Positions 46,171-56,456 of a stretch of 64,000 nucleotides of DNA are shown piece by piece. A program made the translations under genes and the position numbers. The notes beneath the pieces were generated by a model, which worked only from the letters and a program-made list of their open reading frames with translations, was not told where the DNA came from and made no database searches. Origin of the DNA: Conus ventricosus (Eukaryota > Mollusca > Gastropoda > Neogastropoda > Conidae); assembly GCA_018398815.1 (NCBI GenBank), contig CM031600.1:49242327-49306326 (forward strand), in the 5' to 3' direction. Every line of letters starts with the position of its first letter. Positions within the stretch are counted from its first letter, which is position 1.

Positions 46171-47790
46171 AAACGCGCGTTTTGTTTGGTGAATAGAGGG
46201 ACTCCTTTTATAAAATATTTAAAAAAAAATTTTAAAAAAATGGGAACCTTTTCAATATAAAGAAGCGCTACTTACATGTAGGAGCGTTTATAACCCCAAA
46301 TTTGAATTCAGCAATTTAACCATTGCAGTAGATGGGAAACAACGGCTTCCAATCAGACTTGTAAACCCACTAATTAATATTTTAAATCCCCCATAAGAGT
46401 GTTGAGTGCATCAACATGGTCATCCCGCCTTTTTAAACTTTTACCAAATCAGTTAAATTTGCCATTTTACTGCACAATACTGGCTTGCGTGTTTCATATG
46501 CAAACCATTTAAAACCATCTAATCTTTTAGTAAGGTTTAGTATAAACTTTCATGTTTTTACAGTACAGACGAATACTAATGACCTACAAGTGCCCCTCCC
46601 AGCGACAACGCGTTTAATTCCCTTTAAAGCCCAATTGGGACAATAATGCAAAATGAAAGAAACTGCAACGAATTTAACATTAATCCTTCACTGCTTTAAC
46701 AAAAGTTAAACTGCAATCATGGGTTAGGCCCCATTATATTTGTGGGTTTCAAAAAGAGAATATACTTATGACTACTGGCCTGGCCACACCTCTTTAAACC
46801 CAGACAAACAAGTTCGATTAGGGTCAATTGAACAAAAACATCCTAATCTTGGGCAACATTTATTTTAGATAAAAGTGAAGGCCCTTTAACAATGCCGGGA
46901 GTGCAAAGACTCAATGACTCCATACGGACATACGTTTGGTGTTTTTTTAGGAGCAAAAGCACAGACTAATCTAGCATAGTAGATTCAATCTAGGGCTATG
47001 ATGCCAGAAAACAATTTTTAGCCAATTTAGAAGATGCTATTAACGCTGTTGATTTGCCTGCCAGCATACAAAGGTATCAAGACGTTCTTACACACGCTAG
47101 GTCAAAGGTTGACTTTGTTGTAGGTCATGGATTATACATGCTACCCTCTGACCTTAGACTACAGATTGGCATGATACAAAAATTATAACAAGAAATCCTC
47201 ATAGCTGGAGACGACCAAAACTTAGGGCACAATCAAGGGTTAAACACAAGGCCCGCTCCATCCATTTAAAAAAAAGTAACCTACCTCTGAAGAAAGGGAT
47301 CCATTTTATAAGCCCCCCACAGCCAAAAGCAGCCCAAAAAAGCACGCCACCTGTTAATGTGCCTCACACTGACAGTCATACTAGCGAAAAGACAGCCCTT
47401 GTGTATTTTTATCTTTCTGGTTTGGCCATACTTTATTTCACTAAAATTTAATCCGCAGCTAGCACTCCTAACGTCCACAGATGGTCAGCCATATAACAAG
47501 CAACTTTGCCTATAGTAGACAAAACCCAACTAACAACACGCCTAATTTATGCCAGGCAGAGCATCAAGCGCTTTGGCTGCTAACTTCTTTAATAGGTTTG
47601 CTAGATGATGCAATTGTTTCTAATCCAACTTTTCCCAGGTGAGGTGTTGGGGAGCTACTGGCCCGTTGGCGCACTCCCTGTTAAAGCATAAACGAGTGTA
47701 GAGATAGAAAAAACCCAACAGCCGTTAATATACAACATTGTAATCCCCTGTTCCCGGAACAGAGTTCTTATTCTTTCAGCTTAGCGTAGT
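46171..47790 (+). pseudogene. Decayed Polinton ORF(s), unidentified
   Basis: Scattered plus-strand coding-like blocks occur. Examples are TPYGHTFGVFLGAKAQTNLA (about 46917-46977), then DARKQFLANLEDAINAVDLP to LRLQIGMIQKL (about 47000-47190), then weaker blocks to 47650. No family is recognised. No adenain-type cysteine protease motif was found here, although such a gene is often present in Polintons. Confidence 0.4.
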
Positions 47791-48612
47791 GTTTTCATAA
47801 AGTATTCGTTTATAAGTCCTTATTCTGCTTGTTTGGTGATGCTAGTGCGCTCTGTTAGTAGACATCACTTCTAACCTGGCCGCCCTTTGCAGCCTTAAAT
47901 CCTGTATTTCTGCTGTATTCTTGCCTTTTCTTCTTGCCCTAAATTTTTATCATCTGCATCAGCGAGTTTATTTTTTTCTTCTTCTCTATCTTCTATCTAG
48001 CTCACCAAGTTTTCCCAAAATTGTTTGTTAGTTCACCCCTATGTCCGTAAAGCCTCATTAAGCCCCAGGTTTTCCCACGCATAGGCAATGGAAAATTCGT
48101 CAATTATTTTTTAACTGTCTCCTCATTAAACTCGTTTCAATTCGCTATTAGTTCATCTGCTGTTCGATTAATTCTTGAAGAGGTATGTTTTGTATTTCAG
48201 ATTGTGTTGGCAACTCTTGCCCCAAGTTATGTAAAAGACTAACGCCTCGACCTTAAATTGTCAAATAAATTTTAAATTGCCTTGGTCAACAGCAGGGAGA
48301 TCTCTAAGAATTGTGCCCCTGCTTAAAAACTGGGTTGGGTCTGGCTTTGCGTAAGCCGCACACTTTTTCCTTTACTGGTTCTTACATACAAATGATTTTT
48401 TTTTATCTGTTGAAAAATCAGAAACCCCAAGTGCTCCTGGCTGCTCTCGCCCATATGGCTATTAATGTTTCAATTTATCTAGCAATCGTATTTGGCTTAA
48501 TCCTACTCCTTGCCTGCTGCTGCTCCTTCAAGCTCTTCTTGAAATAAAGGGGAGCAGTTCTGTTTCATCTTCTTCTTCTTCAATAGGATAAATTGGGTGA
48601 AAATCTTCATCC
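47790..48612 (-). pseudogene. Acidic/coiled-coil Polinton protein, unidentified
   Basis: A minus-strand ATG near 48612 opens MDEDFHPIYPIEEEEDETEL. Later blocks are RDLPAVDQGNLKFI, DEFSIAYAWENLGLNEALRT and a charged helix EDREEEKNKLADADDKNLGQ. It lies divergent from the capsid gene that begins at 48650, with fewer than 40 bp between the two starts. The sequence looks coding but broken. No function can be assigned. Confidence 0.5.
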
Positions 48613-48649
48613 ATATTTTTATTTATATTCTTTTTTGTTTTATGAAAAA

Positions 48650-49945
48650 ATGAACTCATACGGTTTGTGACCTCGATCCTTATAGGAAAGCAAAGGAACC
48701 CCATGGCGTAAAAGGAAAAGGAAAACTGTAATTAGTGTAAATACCCCATCAACAGTTCAGCCTGGACAAACTTAATAGTTATGTTCCTGGATCTTGGCGC
48801 GGCGATGTTTATAATGCCAGGAATGCTAAATTTATAAATTCAAAATAGATATTAATTCGACAGATCCAATGCTTACTGTTGTTGTTAATTGGGCAGAGCA
48901 ATCGTTAAAACATATAACAATTAAACTGGAGGGCACAGCAGTCTTTGTACTAAGTGAGGCAGACATTTTTGCCCTCTTTCTGATCTATGGCTGCCTAAAA
49001 AGAAAGGAAAGAGAAAGGTTATCAGGGTATACAAAGTCCAAACGGTCTTAATCACCGGCTTAAAAGCGGAGGATGCAAGAATGATGTTAAAATGGGGCCC
49101 AGTAGCAGAAGCTTTTTGGCAACAGATTCTGCATCCCTCTGTTTTTGAGCTGTTAAAGACGCATTTGCCATATTACCAAGGTGCACTAAAAAAAAATTTA
49201 CTTATGAACGACATTTAAATCCTAGCGATTCTGTTGGTTCTGTCTGAAGACCCTGAAGCTAAATACACAGTTAGTGACATCTCTCTTGAGTTTGATGTTG
49301 TTACTAACCCTGAACGGGCCCAGAACAATCTTAACCCAGTATAAAAGTAAAACAGTTATTTATTATGAAAACGTTATACACTCCATTACAGAAATAGACA
49401 CAAGCGAGACACTCTCTGGAACATACATCTAAATCAGTCTCTTAAGTCTTTAAAAGGAAATTTTTGGGTTTTTTTTTTAATGAAGGAACAATCCTTTTCA
49501 TAGAGAATCAAAAGCGTTTATAATCCAAAATTGAGATGGTTGACTGTGCAATAAAGGGGAAGTCTGATCAGTTGTATTCAGGTTCGCGGACTTTACCTCA
49601 CCAACACTTCGATGAATAAGAAGTTGTTCGCTGGAGGTAGACAAAGAGATCCTGCAGTTGATCGTGCATGTAAAAAAACTTTGCCTTTATGATGTAAGAC
49701 TCGAAGACTACTTAATAACCAAATATGGGCTGTGGTTGGATTTTAGATCTACATTTGACAACAGATTTTTTGGAAGTGGAGAAAGGGTAGGGCAAGATGG
49801 TATAAAAATAATATTCGCAAGAAAGCAGATGGAAACGCCCCAAAAAAATGCATGTTTTTATGGTTTGTGATGCCCAGTTAAACATTGAAGAAACAGGCAA
49901 AAAGAGTGGCTTATTAAATACAGAAAAAATAACCTATTAAAACAG
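48650..49945 (+). pseudogene. Polinton major capsid protein (double jelly-roll, broken)
   Basis: The start at 48650 gives MNSYGL and a basic KGTPWRKRKRKTVI stretch. Further blocks are DINSTDPMLTVVVNWAEQ, AEDARMMLKWGPVAEAFW, the strand YTVSDISLEFDVVTNPE (about 49266-49316), EMVDCAIKGKSDQLYSGSR, LWLDFRSTFDNRFFGSGER (49730-49786) and a closing DAQLNIEETG. This order fits the hexon-like capsid proteins of Polintons and adintoviruses. Total length of about 430 codons fits the family. Frame breaks separate the blocks. It would build the virion shell. Confidence 0.7.
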
Positions 49946-50553
49946 ATGGATAGTTTAAAGTTTCGGGCCTAAAGATCCGCACTGTTCTCTTATCTGGGGG
50001 ATTACTGGGTGTGGGAAAACTGTCTTCGTACTTGATTGTTACAACAATATACAGGTTTCATTACGAGCACATTGTTTATTCTGCACAACCATTAAGCACA
50101 ACAATCTTACAAAGAAAGGAAGTTTATTTGGACGACGAGAATATATTTCTAGTTGATCCTAGCGACAAACTGAGGCACTGTTTAAAATTACTATAGACTA
50201 TTTGAGGGAACTGAAACACTGTTTATTATGATGACTGTTCAGCGAACGAGGACATTGTTAAAAAAAAAAAAGCTCTGTCAAAGCTGGCCTTTAGTGGCCG
50301 CCACGCCTTAGTTTCTGTGTGGCTTTTAAATCAAAAATATAATGCTGTCTTAAAAGACTTAGATCGCAGTTAAAAATCGGTTGTATTATTTTACACTAAG
50401 GACAAAGATAGTTTTGAAGAATGTTTAAGTGAAAATTATATAATAAGGGACAAAGATGAGCTAAAAATAATAAAAGAGCAGTTAGAAAAATCTAAGCACA
50501 CTAAGCTATGCTTGCGGACTGACCCCCCCGTTCAATACGTTTGTTTATTGTAG
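49946..50553 (+). pseudogene. Polinton A32/FtsK-type packaging ATPase (broken)
   Basis: The start at 49946 yields MDSLKF. After a frameshift a Walker A GITGCGKT lies at 49998-50021. A degenerate Walker B region with DDCSANED order is near 50231-50252. The C-terminal half is well kept: KALSKLAFSGRHALVSVWLL, QKYNAVLKDL, LFYTKDKDSFEECLSENYII and KLCLRTDPPVQYVCLL before the stop at 50551. This is the DNA-packaging ATPase of the adintovirus/Polinton type. It directly follows the capsid gene. Confidence 0.85.
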
Positions 50554-50620
50554 ATTGTTTATTATTGATTGCTTTTAACAAATTTTTTTATTTTTAATTT
50601 TAATTTTAATATTAAAAAGA

Positions 50621-51005
50621 ATGTCTCGAGGGCCGAATCAAAAGCGCAGCTAGCTCCTAAATGCGCGCAGTAGAGCAAAAGACCTAGCAGACACAACTGA
50701 GTTTGATCTATAGGGGTGATAGGAAAGTTTATGGATTTGAATACACAGATGACGGGGTTTACAAACGAACAGAAATTGAAGACAAAAAACGACAGCAATA
50801 TCCTACCCTAGAAGAGATAAGAAATTTAAGGGCAAACGATTTTGGCAAAAATGAATACAAACTTCATAAAAAAGAGAATGCTTGGGCGTTGCTTCCTGAA
50901 ATTGCTTGGAATTTAAAGTTTAAACTACGAAGTCCCAATGTATACTTTGATAAGGAAAACAATTTTAGAAAGGCCTTAAATGCAGGACCTATCTTGTTAG
51001 CTTAG
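50621..51005 (+). pseudogene. Small Polinton protein, unidentified
   Basis: It begins MSRGPNQKRS and is then interrupted. The frame 50703-51005 (YRGDRKVYGFEYTDDGVYKR ... NLKFKLRSPNVYFDKENNFR) is open for 100 codons. Its location after the ATPase and its composition suggest a virion or core protein, but no domain is recognised. Confidence 0.5.
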
Positions 51006-51470
51006 TTCCAGGGAAAACAACAGAAAAAAACAGATTAAATAACTTGGGAGGGTTCTGAATATATGCTACAGAGAAAGAAGTCCTTAGCTGACGTGGGGGG
51101 CGACACCCTCGGCTTAGAATTTACCCCAACACTATTTGGCACTACCTAGGCAAATGACGATGATTTTTCGCTTATTTATTACTCCGAGGGAGGGTGATCC
51201 TAGTTTGCCAGAACATACGTTAATTAGAGGTATACAAATAAAGACTGGAAACTTGGATGGACCCTTAAGCTCGGGATTGCCATTACTAAAAACGGAGACA
51301 AAATAACCCCCCATGTATCATCTGACAAAGGGTTACTGTGATGGTTGACAAAGACAAACTAACAGTACTCGACTTTATTTTCATTAAGTATGTTGATTTT
51401 ATTGCGTTTTACTCTGTTAATGAAGTGCGCCAGAAGGATTAAAAAAGAAGATATGTACAAGATTAATTTT
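51006..51470 (+). pseudogene. Polinton ORF remnant, beta-rich
   Basis: Coding-like segments occur: LADVGGDTLGLEF, FSLIYYSEGG, DWKLGWTLKLGIAITKNGDK and HVSSDKGLL, then VDKDKLTVLDFIFIKY. Alternating hydrophobic patterns suggest a beta-structured protein, possibly a minor capsid component. No family confirmed. Confidence 0.4.
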
Positions 51471-51514
51471 AAAAAAAATAATCATAATTATTTTTAAAAA
51501 GGAGGTTCAACAGT

Positions 51515-52030
51515 TTAGGTTTTTAAAACAATAACTGAACTTCAAAGGAAATAGAAAGCGACTTAGATAAGTAATAGGCTTTCTAGAAGAAATATGCTAA
51601 AGCTTTAAATACTCTTTCTTATGTAATTACTGGCTCATCAGCTGTAGCTAGCGTAAGTGCTGGGTCCCAGAGATTGCCGTTTTAGCTACTGGGGTTGGGG
51701 CGCCAGCCTCTTTAGCATTTTGGGTGTCTTGGGTTAGGTTTAGGCGGCCCCGTCTAGATTGAAGTGCTATTTAAAAAAATTAACTCCTAAATTACAAAAA
51801 CACACCGCATTGTAGCCCTAGCATCAGCAAAACTTTTCTTAAGATTAAGAATAAGCAAATCATTACAGGATAAAACATTACAGATGAAGAAATTTTAGAA
51901 GCTTATGGCTGATGGTGAGGATTACAGACGACAAAAAATTGAACTCAAAAGGAGTGGAGAAAGACTTTTACTTCACGGAGGTAGACACTGATGCAATTTT
52001 AAAAAGAACATTGAAAAACAAACACATGAT
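51515..52030 (+). pseudogene. Conserved Polinton hydrophobic protein, function unknown
   Basis: The reading includes TELQRK, KALNTLSYVITGSSAVASVS, an alanine/glycine-rich hydrophobic run (AVLATGVGAPASLAFWV), KKLTPKLQKHT, LASAKLFLRLRISKSLQD and GEDYRRQKIELKRSGER. A membrane-like segment followed by a KKLxxKxxKH...SKxLxD...EF...Y...K pattern recurs in metazoan Polintons as an unnamed ORF. Broken here by frame changes. Confidence 0.6.
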
Positions 52031-52094
52031 CAGTTAAAACCAAAATAAGCCAAAAAATAAGTTAAAAAATAAGTTTAACAAAAAATAAATACTT

Positions 52095-53045
52095 TTTTTT
52101 GTTGTTAAACCCCTGTGTTTGGCGGGACAACTTGCAGCCTTCACGAACAAACGTCTTTTAGGGGCAGGCTTTTTAGAAGAGAAAGTCTCTCTTAAATAAT
52201 ACACTGGAGGTCTGTTTTCATGTTCTTTCAACTTCAATACGTCTACGCTCCATATGGGGGCTGTGGCCCTAACGCCTTCTGCCTCTCCAGGACATACAAG
52301 TTTCTTACTTTTAGGCCAAACGGCAAGAGTTTTTGAGTACCTTGGGCGTCTTCGTAATGCTAATTTTTTTAAATTTGATTGCGTTTATGGTGTAAGGCCT
52401 GTTGCTTTAAATTCTTCATTGTTCATGGCGCGTAAGCTTGCTGGCATCTCCTAACCCATTCTGTGTTGCGTTCTCTGTACTTCGTAGTGTTCATAATTTC
52501 CTGTGATATTGATTGTAAACAGAGTTCAGCTAGATTCTATTAAATTTTCTACTAGGGCTTGTGATCGATGGTTGCCTGGGATCCCTCTCTTAACTGTAAC
52601 TGATGTTTTAAAAACAAACTGGTTTACAGAACCTTTAAAACTCTTTTCCTCACAACTTGAATCATTCTAGGATACTTTTTAAAGGGCCCGCATGTATATT
52701 TGTTGTAAAGCCCAGCCACAGCAGTTGAGCTTTATCCGTTAAAAGGGTTTAGCTCTTTGTATCTTGAAGCCTTTTCAACAACTGTAAAGCAAAACTTAAA
52801 CTTTTTTCTTCTAACTTTGTCATGTGGAAGATACAGCAAGTCCATCTGGTGGGTGTCATTTGGGGCTGAATTTAACAAATCTAGGTCTTATTATTTTTTT
52901 TGGGGCAGGCAATTATTTGCCAAATTGCTTGTTTTGAAGCCGTCTTTCGCATCTGATTCAGACACTCTAGCAGCTTTACTCATTTTTCAATAGCGGTCTT
53001 TCCTTTCCAATAACCTTTAGGAGAATAATATATTTATCCATATTT
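52095..53045 (-). pseudogene. Polinton retroviral-type (RVE) integrase (broken)
   Basis: The minus-strand N terminus near 53045 reads YSPKGYWKGKTAIEKMSKAA then RVSESDA. The core has QMDLLYLPHDKVRRKKFKF (first Asp), ASRYKELNPF, a YPRMIQVV strand where the second Asp is lost, and SQALVENLIES with the Glu. The C-terminal chromo-like part reads LVCPGEAEGVRATAPIWSVD and RPPVYYL. These segments match Polinton integrases in order. This enzyme inserts the element and makes the 6-bp duplication. Several stops and frameshifts are present. It is transcribed opposite to the capsid operon-like block. Confidence 0.88.
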
Positions 53046-53060
53046 TTAACTATCTTCTTA

Positions 53061-53673
53061 TTACATTTTAACTGGGTTTTTTTTATTACATTTACTATAA
53101 TCTTTAGATTGAATATGCAAAATAATAGATTGCTCCCATAGTACCCACAATAAAACCAATTCTGCTATTTTCTGTTCTTCTGATGGTTCATAAAAGTCAG
53201 ACAGTTCTGGGGGCGGTGTTGTTAGAAACTTCTTTCCCGTCACTAAGTAATACCCCTTCATTCCTCATCAACGTCTGTAAATGTGTGCTCTGCATGTCCC
53301 TGTTCTCCTTAACTTTTTATTAATAAAGTCTAAGTGAGCAAATTTGCCTTTTCTCATAAGCGTCTCTTGCCTTAGCTAAATCTTCCATTGCTTTGTTATG
53401 ACGTTCTCTCTCTCATCGGAACCTCAATTTACTAAACATATAATTGCTTCCAGAGAAGGCTAAAGCATTAACAATAGCTCCTCCTACCCTCATAACTACT
53501 CCGCCTTCTTTTTATAAAATCAATATTTTCTTATGAATTAATCTTTCTATGTATTAATATTTTTGGGAAATCCCCTGAGTAACAAGAAAGGGCTTTAACG
53601 CATCCTGCAGTGATACAACTATAACCTTAACAACGTCCTCAATGTCTAACCTTCCTAGGTCGGCTGGCCTCAT
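53061..53673 (-). pseudogene. Conserved Polinton ORF, function unknown
   Basis: The minus ATG at 53673 gives MRPADLGRLDIEDVVKVIVV. It is followed by LQDALKPFL, then GGAIVNALAFSGSNYMFSKL, ERHNKAMEDLAKARDAYEKR and the last frame (53061-53261) with PPPELSDFYEPSEEQKIAEL and a short hydrophobic segment. I know this order from unnamed proteins of metazoan Polintons. Its role is unknown, perhaps a minor capsid or membrane protein. It lies directly upstream of the integrase on the same strand. Confidence 0.65.
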
Positions 53674-53707
53674 TTTTAAAAAATGTTTTTTGCTAAAACG
53701 CTATAGC

Positions 53708-54000
53708 CTATACAAGGCCGCTAATTAACAAAAGTGGTAAATGTATTGATAAACTTTTTTCACTCATCTTTTTATTAACTAAAAAAATAATTAAATAATC
53801 ATAATACGAAAGACTGTCTATGTGCTTTTTAATCAGATAATCTTTGTTTTTAAAGCTAAAAAAAATGTTGCAACTAGTTTTGGTGAATCTTCTATCTTTC
53901 CCATGTTGGACGGTTTTATTCCTAACAAACATTTTGCAAGAGTTGAATAAACTATAACACCAACGATAGGCACTGCATAATTAACCAGCGTTAAACTCAT
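53708..54000 (-). pseudogene. Small Polinton protein with hydrophobic N terminus
   Basis: The minus ATG at 54000 opens MSLTLVNYAVPIVGVIVYST, a likely membrane segment, then LAKCLL.IKPSNMGKIEDSP. A second in-frame start gives the frame 53708-53932. It is divergent from the plus-strand gene starting at 54042, with 41 bp between the start codons. Confidence 0.5.
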
Positions 54001-54041
54001 GGTTTTAAAAGTATTATATTATTTTTTATTGTTTTTTAAAA
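54001..54041. promoter_or_regulatory. Probable bidirectional promoter
   Basis: Only 41 bp of AT-only-like sequence (ATTATATTATTTTTTATTG) separates two divergent Polinton start codons. A shared promoter is inferred from spacing and TATA-like words. Confidence 0.4.
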
Positions 54042-54497
54042 ATGAATTGTGACGAACTATTAAAGTGTGAGGAGCAAGCAGACTACCCGTAGGCTACTCA
54101 GCAGACCACTGCCATAAAGAAAGATTATACTCTCTAGCTGCGTGTGGAAAAACTAGACAGTATTTAGGCACTGAACTAAGTATTGAACAGATTCAGCAAC
54201 TGTCTACTTCAGACGTTGAGAAGTACTACGCTAGGTATGAAGCACAGCTAGGGTCAAAATGGTTAGATCGGTGGGATTAGTCTATATGCTAAGTTAGTAA
54301 GTAAGATGGCGCCGGTTGATTCAGAAGAAGATTTAAAATATGACTTATCGCAAGATCCAGTTTTAAACAAGTCACTAGAAACTCTTGCATGTGACATGTA
54401 TTACAGATTTGGGACTATGTTATGCCCATTCATCATGGGATTAATTACTTTTAGCCATATTAATTTGATCATATTAAATTTAATCGCAATAAAAAAA
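54042..54497 (+). pseudogene. Conserved Polinton ORF with helical repeat, function unknown
   Basis: It opens MNCDELLKC at 54042 and, after frame breaks, shows ELSIEQIQQLSTSDVEKYYA and RYEAQLGSKW. The intact stretch from 54306 reads DLSQDPVLNKSLETLACDMY, YRFG and PFIMGLITFSHI. A VEKYYARYEAxLG motif followed by LxxDPxxxxxLxxxxxxxYYRxG is typical of an unnamed Polinton protein. The stop that should end it is missing, so it reads into the next ORF. Confidence 0.65.
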
Positions 54498-54836
54498 ATG
54501 AGCGACCAGGAGAAGAAGACGCCGCAGGACAGTCCACAGGACCCTCCGCAGGAGCAGAATGTACCACAAGTGAGCCCACAAGTGAGTAATGTTACTAAGA
54601 CTAAAAATCCTGGACGTGTTGCGGCTGGTCATAGGCTAGCTGATTGGAACCGACTGAGAAAAGCAAACCAATCAGTAAAACAAAAATTGTTAGATAATAA
54701 TACAACATCTCCACCAACAACAACACAATTAACAACAACACAATTAACAACAACACAATCACAATCAAACAATAAGATGTATCATTATGTATTGGGTGCT
54801 GCTGCTGTTGTTGGCGGTTTTTTTGCAAATACCTAA
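54498..54836 (+). CDS. Small basic Polinton protein with C-terminal hydrophobic segment
   Basis: The ATG at 54498 opens MSDQEKK and a Pro/Gln-rich stretch. The conserved-looking NPGRVAAGHRLADWNRLRKA comes next, then a Thr/Gln-rich linker with three TTQL repeats, and a C-terminal YHYVLGAAAVVGGFF membrane-like end. The frame is open throughout, 112 codons. KNPxRVAAGxxLAxxNR is a recurrent motif of Polinton small proteins. It may be a virion core or membrane protein. Function is inferred only. Confidence 0.55.
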   Translation: MSDQEKKTPQDSPQDPPQEQNVPQVSPQVSNVTKTKNPGRVAAGHRLADWNRLRKANQSVKQKLLDNNTTSPPTTTQLTTTQLTTTQSQSNNKMYHYVLGAAAVVGGFFANT

Positions 54837-54944
54837 CACCATACCTAGCAACAAAGCCGCAATCCCCCACAGTAAAAGAAGAACCTGCTTCTGCAAAAAA
54901 GTGCAACCTCCTGCTGTAGATCCATTTCTATGGAATAGTTTTTA

Positions 54945-55190
54945 AGAACTAGATAAAGTACAAGTTAAGAACTAAAATAAGTACAAGTTAAGTTTGTTAT
55001 AGAAAGTACTTTTTAAGTTAAGTGCAAGTAAATTACAAGTTAAGTGTAAGTAAATTACAAGTTAAGTGTAAGTAAATTATAAGTTCTTGTTAAGTACTAG
55101 TTAGGTTCTTGTTATGTTCTTAAGTAAGTTCTTGTTATGTTCTTAAGTAAGTTCTTGTTATGTTCTTAAGTTAAGTACAAGCTAAGTCAG
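54945..55190. repeat. Minisatellite AAGTACAAGTTAAGT in Polinton right arm
   Basis: Repeats of TAAGTACAAGTTAAGT, TACAAGTTAAGTGTAAGTAA and TTCTTGTTATGTTCTTAAGT type. Some words are inverted relative to others (AAGTACAAG against CTTGTTATG-like), so weak hairpins are possible. Confidence 0.9.
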
Positions 55191-55229
55191 TCAGAGCGTA
55201 CTGTAAACCCTTAATTTTTATGTTCCTGG

Positions 55230-55463
55230 AGAGAATGTAAATATGTTTGTTCACGATCACCAATCTTATCTTGCACGCAAGCCCCCATTTTAATGTACTG
55301 ATTTACGTCAATATTTAGAGGTTTTGGTGTGTTAATTTTTTTGGAAAACAGGTGTTGATTTTAGCAAAAATCAGCATGAGAAGGACGTGATTAGTATGTG
55401 AAAAGGGGGGTTTTCGTGCAAAATAAGATAGGGTGGTCTTGAACTAACATATTTACATTCTCT
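55230..55463 (-). repeat. Polinton right terminal inverted repeat (palindromic)
   Basis: Same length (234 bp) as the left repeat and inverted to it. It also begins and ends with inverted copies of AGAGAATGTAAATATGTT. Confidence 0.95.
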
Positions 55464-55469
55464 TTGCAC
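55464..55469. repeat. Polinton target-site duplication, right
   Basis: TTGCAC, identical to 39638-39643. Confidence 0.95.
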
Positions 55470-55552
55470 AAATTGTCACAACTGCGATTTGTGACATTTT
55501 GTGCAGTCCTCCACTGCACAAAATGTCACGAATGGCACAAAATGTCACAATT

Positions 55553-55586
55553 GTGACATTTTGTGCAATGGTGACATTTTGTGCGG
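55553..55586 (-). repeat. MITE right inverted repeat
   Basis: Perfect 34-bp reverse complement of 38953-38986, followed by TA. Confidence 0.9.
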
Positions 55587-55588
55587 TA

Positions 55589-55680
55589 ACAGAGAAGAAT
55601 GAGGAGTAAGGGGGTGACATGATTGGATTGAGAGTATTTGAAGACTAGTCAAGCAGCATTTTTTTGAAGCTTCTGACGTC
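55589..55680 (-). mobile_element. CR1-like LINE 3' fragment (part 2)
   Basis: The sequence resumes the antisense LINE pattern after the MITE. The words AGTCAAGCAGCATTTTTTTGAA parallel GACAAGCGAGCAGCATTATT at about 21132-21152. Confidence 0.5.
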
Positions 55681-56456
55681 CTAGGAATTAACCTTTCATT
55701 CATTTGATTCGTGTGTTGAAGTAATTAACTTTTCAGTTTGAATCCTCTCAGTGTAATCCGGTGCAAGAAAAGCAGAAAGAGAGAGACAGACACACAGACA
55801 CACAGACAGACAGACTGGTGGACGGACAGATGAATAGAGACGGGTAGATAAGTAGGTGATAGAGATAAAAAGTACATAGGTAACAAATAGATAAATCAAC
55901 TAATTAGGCAATCAATAAATAACACCAACTGCCATTTCATATGTCTCAAAGCTAGGATTGTTTCAGACTGGTCCAAATTATAACTTACCTGAACCCTCAC
56001 ATTTGTGCCCGTCACAGGGCACGCAGAATTGTTCACAGCAACAACTGTAACAACAACGTCAATACTGCCAATTTCGAGGGGGGAGAGTGCACAGTTTGGG
56101 GTGATCGGCCACAGTAGCCTGGCTGGCCATTTCAAATCCCGGTTAAAAAAATAGAAATAAAAAAATAAAAAAAATAAAACCTTCGCTGAATTGTCGGAGT
56201 AATCGGTGCAACACTCTATGAATACCATCGTGTTGAAAACACTTCCGCAATGCTTGCAGCATACGCTGTGTATACTATGGTAGTGTTTTTCTTCATCCAT
56301 TTGTTTGTTATTCCTTTTGCGAGGGAAAATAACTACAACGAAAGACACTACTGCAAAATTATTTCTCTACAATTGCAGACGTTGTTTTAAATTACTCCCC
56401 TTTCTATTTTTCTGTGATAGTGTTTTCAACACGAACAGGTAGTATAGTTCGAAGGC
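55681..56456. other. Spacer between the Polinton copy and the empty-site copy
   Basis: GACA-type repeats near 55779-55830 and an AAAT-rich stretch at 56145-56180. No gene recognised. Confidence 0.5.

Larger units (their letters stand above)
39644..55463. mobile_element. Polinton/Maverick DNA transposon, full length (15,820 bp), decayed
   Basis: A 6-bp duplication (TTGCAC) flanks 234-bp terminal inverted repeats that start 5'-AG, as Polintons do. Inside are a family B DNA polymerase, major capsid protein, A32-like ATPase, RVE integrase and several conserved Polinton ORFs. Polintons are self-synthesising transposons related to adintoviruses and virophages. Structure is complete but the large genes carry stops and frameshifts, so this is a fossil. 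AT content is higher than in the flanks. Confidence 0.95.
38951..55588. mobile_element. TA-flanked DNA transposon (MITE-like), interrupted by a Polinton
   Basis: Perfect 34-bp terminal inverted repeats lie at 38953-38986 and 55553-55586, beginning CCGCACAAAATGTCACCATT. TA dinucleotides flank them (38951-38952 and 55587-55588). Without the Polinton the element would be about 0.8 kb and has no transposase, so it is non-autonomous. GCACAAAATGTCAC words recur inside. The TA duplication suggests a Tc1/mariner-type transposase in trans, but the family is not proven. Confidence 0.75.
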
